The position numbers and the translations under genes are program-made. From assembly GCF_020532645.1 (NCBI RefSeq), contig NZ_JAJAUZ010000056.1:1-46926 (forward strand): a stretch of 46,926 nt of DNA, read 5' to 3'. Positions 41,165 to 46,926 of the stretch are shown here, in pieces (the first letter of the stretch is position 1; the number at the start of each line of letters is the position of its first letter). The stretch comes from Streptomyces bambusae. Lineage in GTDB: Bacteria; Actinomycetota; Actinomycetes; Streptomycetales; Streptomycetaceae. The notes under the pieces are model-generated. The model made no database searches and was not told where the DNA came from. It saw nothing but the letters and a program-made list of their open reading frames with translations.

Positions 41165-41293
41165 CTAGCGGACGAACTGCTCCACACACCCCGCGATGGC
41201 CGTCACCGTCGTGAGGACGACCGCGGCGAACTGGATCTTCTCGCGCCGCGGTGTCCTGCGGGCCCTGCGCCCGCGCCCCTTCGGTCGTGCCAT
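41165..41293 (-). CDS. 42-residue basic membrane peptide
   Basis: ATG 41293 lies 8-9 nt after a strong AAGGAGAG. Sequence: a very basic start MARPKGRGRRARRTPRREKI followed by one hydrophobic helix (FAAVVLTTVTAIAGCVEQF). The high density of Arg/Lys before the helix predicts an in-side-anchored N-terminus. It has a good ribosome site and terminator hairpins downstream, which support a real gene despite its size. No family recognised. Confidence 0.65.
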   Translation of the reverse strand: MARPKGRGRRARRTPRREKIQFAAVVLTTVTAIAGCVEQFVR

Positions 41294-41541
41294 CGGCTCG
41301 CTCTCCTTGCCTCGTGGTGCCTCCCGGGGGATTCCGGGACCCCTGCCCGGCGGGCAAGGGCGTTCAGGACGCGAGGAGTTGGAACCTGTCCGGCAACTTA
41401 CCGCGCGCAAGCGGAATCGACGGTGGCGCTGGGGCATTCGCCATGTTCCGCCACGCGCCGCCGCGAAGAGGGCGATAATCCGCACCCCGGGCGAGTCCGT
41501 ACGCGGGCGCCCGGCAGGTCCGCACCCGGCACGACGACGGC

Positions 41542-41580
41542 GAGGCGGGGCACCGGCCGGATCGGCCGGTGCCCCGCCTC
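41542..41580 (-). terminator. Terminator of the secreted protease gene
   Basis: A perfect 18-bp stem (GAGGCGGGGCACCGGCCG and complement) with a 3-nt loop, 26 bases past the protease stop. The rest of the 41294-41606 spacer shows no gene. Confidence 0.85.
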
Positions 41581-41606
41581 GCGCGGGCGCCCTGGGTACA
41601 GGGGGG

Positions 41607-42566
41607 TCAGGCCGTCTGGGCCTTGTCGTAGACGGCCTTGGCCTCGTTGCCGAAGTACGGGCCGAACATCCGGTTCGGCAGGAAGGTGTAGCCGAAGCTG
41701 TTCACCGAGACCTGCAGGCCGGTGCCGGTGGCCTCGTTGAAACTCTGGAACCACGGGCCGCCGCTGGAGCCGCCGGTCATGTTGCAGCCCAGGCTGTGGT
41801 CCTTGGAGAACAGGAAGTCCTTGCCCGAGTTGCCGCTGCAGTAGACCAGCTTGGAGCCGTCGTACGGGGACGCGGCCGGGAAGCCGAAGGCGTACATCGG
41901 CTTGTTGTAGCCGCCGTTGAACAGCACGCCCTGGGCGCCGACGACCGAGCTGAGCTTCTGCCCGTTCAACGGGGCGACGACCGCGAGACCCACGTCGTAG
42001 TTGATGTCCTCACTGGCCGCCCACTGGTCCGTGGCGAAGGTCTGCGTCGCGCTCCACTGCCCGTACGGAGCGTTGCCGTTGTCGTACGCCGGTACGAACA
42101 CCCAGTTGGTGTGCCAGGCACCCTGGTACTTCACGCAGTGCCCGGCGGTCAGCACCGTGCTGCCGTTCTGGCTGGTGACCGAGTCACCGGAGCAGGACGC
42201 CGTCCGGCCCTGGAAGGTGAAGAACACCCGGCCCGACGTGCGCACCACCGCACCGCCGCCGGTCCACGCACCGCCCGCCTGCGGGAACGCGGCCGGTCCG
42301 GCGGTGGGCGCGGTGGGCTGCACGGCCGTGGGCGCGGCCTGCGCGGCCGGGGCCCTGAGCCGGGTGCCGGGAGTGAGGACCAGGTCGAGCGGGGTCGCAC
42401 CCCGCATCCGTTCGGCGGTCCAGAAGCCCTTGGTGTGCTGGGGGGCGAAGGACGCGGGGGCGGCCGGGGGGGTGCCGGCGGCCGCGGGGGTGGCGGCCGT
42501 CAGTGCGCCGGCGAGCAGGGCTCCTGCCGTGAGCAGGACGGCGACAGCTTTGCGAGGACGATTCAC
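41607..42566 (-). CDS. Secreted trypsin-fold (S1/V8-like) serine protease
   Basis: 319 aa from GTG 42566, with AAGGAG 6 nt upstream. Signal peptide MNRPRKAVAVLLTAGALLAG, then ALTAATPAAA; a propeptide or Pro/Ala linker extends to about residue 95. Catalytic triad by motif: His143 (VLTAGHCV), Asp191 (INYDVGLAVV), Ser268 (GGSSGGPW). Cys125/Cys144 can pair as in chymotrypsin-fold proteases, and Cys243/Cys261 may form a second disulfide. The layout resembles V8-like glutamyl endopeptidases. Substrate specificity cannot be told. The SSI-type inhibitor at 26225 is a possible extracellular partner. Confidence 0.9.
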   Translation of the reverse strand: MNRPRKAVAVLLTAGALLAGALTAATPAAAGTPPAAPASFAPQHTKGFWTAERMRGATPLDLVLTPGTRLRAPAAQAAPTAVQPTAPTAGPAAFPQAGGAWTGGGAVVRTSGRVFFTFQGRTASCSGDSVTSQNGSTVLTAGHCVKYQGAWHTNWVFVPAYDNGNAPYGQWSATQTFATDQWAASEDINYDVGLAVVAPLNGQKLSSVVGAQGVLFNGGYNKPMYAFGFPAASPYDGSKLVYCSGNSGKDFLFSKDHSLGCNMTGGSSGGPWFQSFNEATGTGLQVSVNSFGYTFLPNRMFGPYFGNEAKAVYDKAQTA

Positions 42567-42778
42567 GCATGACTCCTTCTGCCGTGCCGGGGCCGGTGGG
42601 CCCGGGCAGGGTGGGGGTGAAGAGCTGTCGGTGCGGATCGACGTGCGGCTGGCAGACTGCCACGCCTCGGCGTAATTGTCAGGTACTCGTCAGAACGTTC
42701 GGTCGGTTCGGCCGGAATCCCCCTTGATTCCGGCCGGATTGACCCGGCGGAGCGCCCGCCACCCACCCCGGCCCGCCC

Positions 42779-43843
42779 TCACACGGTCAGCAGCACCCCT
42801 GCGTACGACACACCGGCCACGACCACCCACGCGCTCAGCCCCAGCGCCGCCGCCCGGCCTCCCGTACGGGCCAGCGTCGGCAGGTGCACCGCACTGCCCA
42901 GCCCGAAGAGCGCGGCCGCCAGCAACGCCTCCTGGGCCGTCCGTGCCCAGGTCAGGACCTCGTCGGGCAGCAGCCCCGTGGCCCGCACGCCGGCCGCGAC
43001 CAGGAAGCCCGCCACGAACAGCGGCACCGGAGCGGGCCGCTTGCCCGAGGCAGTACGCACTCCCGCCCGCCGGGCCCGCAGCGCGAAGGCCACCGCCGCC
43101 ACCAGCGGGGCGAGCATCGCCACGCGCATCAGCTTCACCAGCACCGCGTCGCCCAGCGCCGCAGGACCGGCGGTCTGCGCCGTGGCCACCACCTGGCCCA
43201 CGTCGTGCACGCTCGCCCCGACCCAGCGGCCGAAGGCCTCGTTGCCCAGCCCGAGCGGCTGCTGGAGCATCGGCAGCACGGCGATGGCCAGGGTCCCGCA
43301 CAGCGTCACCAGCGCCACGGACGAGGCCACGTCCTCCTCGTCACTCCCGGACACCTCGCTCACCGCGCCGATGGCGGAGGCCCCGCAGATCGAGTACCCC
43401 GTCGCGATCAGCAGCGGCTGGTCCCCGGGCAGCCCCAGCCGGCGCCCGAGCCACACCGTGCCGAAGAACGTGGCCCCGACCACGGCGAACACCATCGCCA
43501 CCGTGCCCCAGCCGAGCCGCACCACCTGGTCCAGGCCGAGTCCCAGGCCCAGCAGCACGATGCCGATCCGCATCAGCCGCCGCCCCGCCAGCGACAGACC
43601 GGGCCGGCCGGCACCCCGTACGAAGGTACGCACCCGCGGCAGGTGCGCGACCGCGATGCCCAGCACCACGGAGGCGGTCAGCATCGGGACGGCCGGCAGC
43701 AGCAGATGGACCGACCAGGCGGCAGCCGCGCCCAGGACCGCCGTGAGCAGTCCTGGCCAGGTCCGTGTTTCACGTGAAACATCCGGACGGGCGGGGGGTG
43801 CCGCGTGCCCGCCGGCGGTCTGCGGGCGGTGCAGGAGGGCCAT
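42779..43843 (-). CDS. YeiH-family (UPF0324/PSE) putative sulfite/sulfate exporter
   Basis: 354 aa from ATG 43843, which overlaps the dioxygenase stop (TGATG). About 10 membrane helices. Family blocks are GLSLAGRRLMRIGIVLLGLG, GDQPLLIATGYSICGASAIG, VALVTLCGTLAIAVLPMLQQ and ASVHDVGQVVATAQTAGPAA, as in E. coli YeiH. YeiH-type proteins have been linked to taurine/cysteate-derived sulfite export. Placement after cysteine dioxygenase supports export of sulfite from cysteine sulfinate. The N-terminal tail holds a parS site coding VSRET (residues 22-26). Confidence 0.88.
   Translation of the reverse strand: MALLHRPQTAGGHAAPPARPDVSRETRTWPGLLTAVLGAAAAWSVHLLLPAVPMLTASVVLGIAVAHLPRVRTFVRGAGRPGLSLAGRRLMRIGIVLLGLGLGLDQVVRLGWGTVAMVFAVVGATFFGTVWLGRRLGLPGDQPLLIATGYSICGASAIGAVSEVSGSDEEDVASSVALVTLCGTLAIAVLPMLQQPLGLGNEAFGRWVGASVHDVGQVVATAQTAGPAALGDAVLVKLMRVAMLAPLVAAVAFALRARRAGVRTASGKRPAPVPLFVAGFLVAAGVRATGLLPDEVLTWARTAQEALLAAALFGLGSAVHLPTLARTGGRAAALGLSAWVVVAGVSYAGVLLTV
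43767..43780. other. parS site (ParB binding), copy 3
   Basis: A perfect GTTTCACGTGAAAC with flanking T/A, in the 5' coding region of the YeiH-like gene; again it is read as VSRET. Confidence 0.93.
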
Positions 43844-44436
43844 CAGTCGGCCGGGAGGGTGTAGACGCGGCGGACACTGCTGCCGAGCCGGGACACGTCG
43901 GCTCCGTAGACGTGCACGGATATCGCCGTCGTACGACAGGAGTTGCGCACCCGGTGGATGTCCCCGGGAGGGGCGAACCCGCAGACCTCGCCCGGTCCGT
44001 TCACGACGTCCTCGGTGGGCACCAGACGGGCCCGGCCGTCCGGCCCCGGCGCCAGCCGGTAGCGGCGCTCGCGTTCCTCGCCCTGGTGCACCCCGGCCAC
44101 GCACCAGGCGACGTGGTCGTGGATGGACGTCTGCTGGCCCGGCAGCCACACCAGCGCCACCACGGAGAAGCTGCCGTCCCGTTCGGCGTGCACGATGTGC
44201 TGCCGGTAGCGCTCCGGGTCGCTCTCCTGCTGGGCGAGGGTGAGCAGGTCGGGGGCGCCGAGGTGGGGGCCGAGCAGCTCGCCCACCAGGTACGCGGTCA
44301 GATCCGGAGGCAGGCCGCGGTCCACGACCGCGCGTATCTCCTCGATGAGGGCGGTCATCCGTGCGGTCACAGCCACCGCTGCGGTCGTCGTCGTGGTCAT
44401 AAGGGCAGCGTCCGGCGGCCCGTCCATCACGTCCAA
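43843..44436 (-). CDS. Cysteine dioxygenase (type I, cupin)
   Basis: 197 aa from TTG 44436 (AGGTG about 10 nt upstream); GTG 44430, ATG 44427 and ATG 44400 (MTTTTTAAVAV) are alternatives and the exact start is uncertain. It oxidises L-cysteine to cysteine sulfinate using Fe(II) and O2. Metal ligands are visible as HDH in QQTSIHDHVAWCVAGVHQGE, and His in PPGDIHRVRN. It lies after the LysR gene (about 180 bp) and before the YeiH-like gene with a 1-base overlap, suggesting a sulfur catabolism and export unit. The upstream AAGC-TCT-GCTT repeat (44459-44469) may be a LysR site. Confidence 0.88.
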   Translation of the reverse strand: MDVMDGPPDAALMTTTTTAAVAVTARMTALIEEIRAVVDRGLPPDLTAYLVGELLGPHLGAPDLLTLAQQESDPERYRQHIVHAERDGSFSVVALVWLPGQQTSIHDHVAWCVAGVHQGEERERRYRLAPGPDGRARLVPTEDVVNGPGEVCGFAPPGDIHRVRNSCRTTAISVHVYGADVSRLGSSVRRVYTLPAD

Positions 44437-44612
44437 CGACAGTTTTCACCTGAAATCCCAAGCTCTGCTTATGCATTGCCTGTTCGGCGTTGCCGCTGTG
44501 CAGGGCCGGCAGACCGGGACGCGCTCGCGGCCGCGGGCCCGAGGGTCTGTCGTCAAACCCCTGTCGTCGCCCGGAGGGCGGGCAGGAGTTTGACGACGGG
44601 TCCTGGGACCGC

Positions 44613-45518
44613 TCAGCAGCCGACGCGGTTGGCCGCCACCCGCCGCAGCTCGTCGAGGACCGCCGCGGTCGCCGGGATCCGCAGGTGCTCCCGGTAGACG
44701 TACGCGGAGATGTGGCGCCGGGCGGCCGGCTCCAGGGCCCGCCCGCACACCCGGGTCAGGGACAGCGAGGGCAGCAGCAATGCGGGCATCATCGCCACCC
44801 CGAGCCCCTGCCCGACCAGGCTCTGGACGACCAGGTTGTCGTCGGTGGCGAAGACGATCTCGGGGACGAAGCCCAGCTCGGCGCACTCGTGCAGCAGGTT
44901 CGCCCGGCACCGCGGGCACCCTGCGATCCACCGCTCGTCCGCCAGATCGCCCAGCTGCACGGAACGGCGGCGGGCCAGCGGATGGCCACTGGGCAGCAGC
45001 ACCGTCAGCTGGTCTTCCAGCAGCCGCACCTCGGTGACCTCGTCCGGCACCTCCTCGTACAGCCCGGGGTAGGTGAACGCCAGCGTGATGTCGCATTCGC
45101 CGCGCTGCAGCCGGCGCAGCGACTCCGGCGGCTCGCCGTCGAGGAGCTCCACCTGGATGCCCGGATGCTCCTTGGCCAGCACGCTGAGCGCCTCGGGGAC
45201 CAGGGTGGCGTTGGCGCTGGGGAAACCGCACAGCCGGACCCGGCCGGTGCGCAGCCGCGCGTACGCCTTCATCTGCTGCTGGGCGGCGGAAAGGCTGCCG
45301 AGTATGGCCTCGGCATGCCGGGCCAGCGACTCCCCGGCCTCGGTCAGCTGCATCCGGCGGCCCACGCGCGTGAACAGCGGGGTGCCCACGGCGCGTTCGA
45401 GCGCCTTCATCTGCTGGGTGATCGCCGGCTGGGTGTATCCGAGCACCCGGGCGGCCGCCGAGTACGACCCGGCGGTGACCACCTCGTGGAACGTCCTGAT
45501 GTGCCGGGAGTCGAACAC
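44613..45518 (-). CDS. LysR-family transcriptional regulator
   Basis: 301 aa from GTG 45518. N-terminal winged helix: HIRTFHEVVTAGSYSAAARV, then LGYTQPAITQQMKALERAVG and TPLFTRVGRRMQLTEAGESL. The C-terminal inducer domain (about 90-295) includes RVRLCGFPSANATLVPEALS and a Cys-rich segment GCPRCRANLLHECAELGF, which could sense redox state or bind metal. TATGCT ends 6 nt before the GTG, so the mRNA is probably leaderless. Together with cysteine dioxygenase and the YeiH-like exporter it parallels the E. coli yeiE-yeiH pair, where a LysR regulator adjoins yeiH. Confidence 0.9.
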   Translation of the reverse strand: MFDSRHIRTFHEVVTAGSYSAAARVLGYTQPAITQQMKALERAVGTPLFTRVGRRMQLTEAGESLARHAEAILGSLSAAQQQMKAYARLRTGRVRLCGFPSANATLVPEALSVLAKEHPGIQVELLDGEPPESLRRLQRGECDITLAFTYPGLYEEVPDEVTEVRLLEDQLTVLLPSGHPLARRRSVQLGDLADERWIAGCPRCRANLLHECAELGFVPEIVFATDDNLVVQSLVGQGLGVAMMPALLLPSLSLTRVCGRALEPAARRHISAYVYREHLRIPATAAVLDELRRVAANRVGC

Positions 45519-45542
45519 GCTCGAAGCATAAGCGGACGTTGG

Positions 45543-45578
45543 GAGGGGCCGTAGGCGGAATCCCGCCTACGGCCCCTC
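45543..45578 (-). terminator. Terminator of the HtrA-like gene
   Basis: A perfect 16-bp stem (GAGGGGCCGTAGGCGG and complement) with a 4-nt loop, 44 bases past the HtrA stop and just upstream of the LysR promoter. Confidence 0.85.
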
Positions 45579-45621
45579 GCCGTTCAGGTCACTTCTGCCG
45601 GATCGCCCGGCCCGGCCCCGG

Positions 45622-46926
45622 TTACTTGTCGCCGACCCGCGAACCCAGCGTCAGGTCCACGGTCGCCGGCTTGCCGCCGCGCAGGTACGTCAGCTTGACC
45701 ACGTCACCGGGCTTGTACGTCCAGATCTCGCTGATCAGCGTCGGGCCGCTGTCGATCGGCTTGCCGCCGAACGTGGTGATCACGTCGCCGGGCTTCAGAC
45801 CCGCCTTGCCCGCCGGGCCGTTCGGGTCGACCAGGTCGTTCGCCGCGCCGCCCTGGTCGGAGATCTTGGCACCGTCGGTCTTGGCCTGGAGGTCCACCGA
45901 GACGCCGATCACCGGGTAGACCGGCTTGCCGGTCTTGATCAGCTGCTCGGCCACGTTCTTCGCCTGGTTGATCGGGATGGCGAAGCCGAGGCCGATCGAG
46001 CCGGCCGGACCGCCGCCGAAGCCACCGCCGCCGCCCGCCGACTGGATCGCCGAGTTGATGCCGATGACCGCGCCGCGGCCGTCCAGCAGCGGACCGCCGG
46101 AGTTGCCCGGGTTGATCGAGGCATCGGTCTGCAGCGCGCTCATGTACGAGTTCTTGTTGCTCTGCCCGTCGCCCGAGGCCACCGGCCGGTTCTTGGCGCT
46201 GACGATGCCGGTGGTCACCGTGTTGGACAGGCCGAACGGCGCACCGATCGCGATCGTCGAGTCGCCGACGGCCACCCGGTCCGAGTCGCCCAGCGGCAGC
46301 GGGGCCAGCCCGGCGGGCGGGTTCTTCAGCTTGAGCACCGCCACGTCGTAGCCCTGCGCCCGGCCGATGACCTCGGCGTCGTACTTCTTGCCGTTGGAGA
46401 AGGTCGCGGAAAGCTTCCCGCCGTTGGCGGCCGAGGCCACCACGTGGTTGTTGGTGAGGATGTGGCCCTGCTGGTCGTAGACGAAGCCGGTGCCCGTGCC
46501 GCCCTCGCCGTCACCGGCCTGCGCCTCGATGGTCACCACGCTCGGCAGCGCCTTGGCGGCGAGCGCCGCCACCGTGCCGGGCTCGCGCTTCAGTTCCTTC
46601 GGCGCGGCCTCGGCGCTGACCGTGGTCGAGCCGCTCGTGGAGTCGCCGTTCTTCGCGAGCTGGTAGCCGATGCCACCGCCGATCCCACCCGCGAGCAGGG
46701 CCGCCACCAGCGCGGCCGCGATCAGCCCGCCGCGCCCCTTGCGCTTGGGCGCGGGCTCCTGGCCGAGCGGCGCCGCCCAGGGGCCGCCGCCCTGTCCGCC
46801 GCCGAAACCGCCGTGACCGCCGTGACCGCCGTGCGCACCGCCGTCGCCGTACGGGCCGCCCTCCGCGTACGAGGGGACCGCGGGCGGGGGCGGCGGCCAG
46901 CCGGCGGCCTGCGCGCCGGGCGCCTG
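45622..46926 (-). CDS. HtrA/DegP-like membrane serine protease with PDZ domain (5' end missing)
   Basis: Open at the right edge; 435 codons visible. A cytosolic Gly/His/Pro-rich segment (GGAHGGHGGHGGFGGGQGGG, reading in from the edge) precedes a basic KRKGRGG and one membrane helix (LIAAALVAALLAGGIGGGIG). The extracytoplasmic protease follows: His in GHILTNNHVVA, Asp in GYDVAVLKLKN and Ser in SINPGNSGGPLLDG. A C-terminal PDZ domain (VIGVSVDLQ, GPAGKAGLKPGDVITTFGGK) ends the protein. HtrA proteins degrade misfolded or specific envelope proteins. A further start lies outside the window. Confidence 0.95.
   Translation of the reverse strand, partial: QAPGAQAAGWPPPPPAVPSYAEGGPYGDGGAHGGHGGHGGFGGGQGGGPWAAPLGQEPAPKRKGRGGLIAAALVAALLAGGIGGGIGYQLAKNGDSTSGSTTVSAEAAPKELKREPGTVAALAAKALPSVVTIEAQAGDGEGGTGTGFVYDQQGHILTNNHVVASAANGGKLSATFSNGKKYDAEVIGRAQGYDVAVLKLKNPPAGLAPLPLGDSDRVAVGDSTIAIGAPFGLSNTVTTGIVSAKNRPVASGDGQSNKNSYMSALQTDASINPGNSGGPLLDGRGAVIGINSAIQSAGGGGGFGGGPAGSIGLGFAIPINQAKNVAEQLIKTGKPVYPVIGVSVDLQAKTDGAKISDQGGAANDLVDPNGPAGKAGLKPGDVITTFGGKPIDSGPTLISEIWTYKPGDVVKLTYLRGGKPATVDLTLGSRVGDK

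Noticed and set aside
40750..41214. Plus-strand 154-codon frame in the spacer after tRNA-Ser(TGA)
   Set aside because: No ribosome site, odd composition, and it runs through hairpins and into the antisense of a better-supported small gene.
44440..44456. GTTTTCACCTGAAATC as a fourth parS site
   Set aside because: Several mismatches to GTTTCACGTGAAAC, including the central CG; all true sites here are perfect.

Overview
The window is from the chromosome of a Streptomyces-type actinomycete. GC content is very high, with G or C at nearly every third codon position. GTG and TTG starts are frequent. Family members characteristic of Streptomyces are present: paired SigF/SigN-type sigma factors, an SSI-type protease inhibitor, tadA with its associated protein, and VSRET-coding parS sites. 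The order upp - tadA - sigF-like - sigN-like matches what I recall of the oriC-side core region of S. coelicolor. Three perfect 14-bp parS sites (21158, 21200, 43767) also point to an origin-proximal position.

Layout. 1-10.1 kb: a partial STAND-type NTPase/TPR protein with a degenerate P-loop, a VOC protein, a HhH-GPD DNA-repair protein, a stand-alone opcA, a HerA-like ATPase, a small ParB/sulfiredoxin-fold-like protein, a LytR-C protein, upp, and tadA with its partner. 10.2-14.8 kb: tRNA-Ser(CGA), small secreted and membrane proteins, and two SigB/F-family sigma factors in tandem; the second has a plausible self-recognised promoter. 14.8-17.2 kb: a DHA2-type MFS exporter behind two TTGC-N5-GCAA operators, and a convergent TetR gene. 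17.3-23.2 kb: a four-gene operon on the minus strand (response regulator, histidine kinase, GT2-GtrA fusion, GT39 mannosyltransferase-like protein), with two parS sites inside the kinase gene. 23.3-26.7 kb: amidohydrolase, ABM and DUF2797 genes, tRNA-Arg(ACG), tRNA-Ser(GCT) and an SSI inhibitor with Gln at the predicted P1 position. 26.7-31.6 kb: a 1398-residue degenerate hybrid kinase with long repeats, followed by a membrane ABM protein. 31.6-39.2 kb: an acyl-CoA synthetase, an ECF sigma factor and a five-gene overlapping operon. That operon has the same parts as the mycobacterial igr steroid side-chain operon (ChsE1/ChsE2, ChsH1/ChsH2, Ltp2). It sits behind two adjacent inverted repeats. 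39.3-42.6 kb: small secreted and membrane proteins, tRNA-Ser(TGA) and a secreted S1 protease. 42.8-45.5 kb: a LysR regulator, a cysteine dioxygenase and a YeiH-type sulfite exporter candidate, which together look like a cysteine-sulfur overflow cassette. 45.6-46.9 kb: an HtrA-like protease running off the right edge.

No insertion sequence, prophage, CRISPR array or rRNA was seen. The most interesting items are the parS doublet embedded in a sensor kinase gene, the igr-like operon with its operators, the repeat-rich pseudo-hybrid kinase, the LysR-CDO-YeiH cassette, the inhibitor with an unusual reactive site, and a set of seven genes whose start codons lie 6-7 nt after a TANNNT box (predicted leaderless mRNAs). 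All functions are assigned by reading the sequence and from remembered family features; no database search was run.
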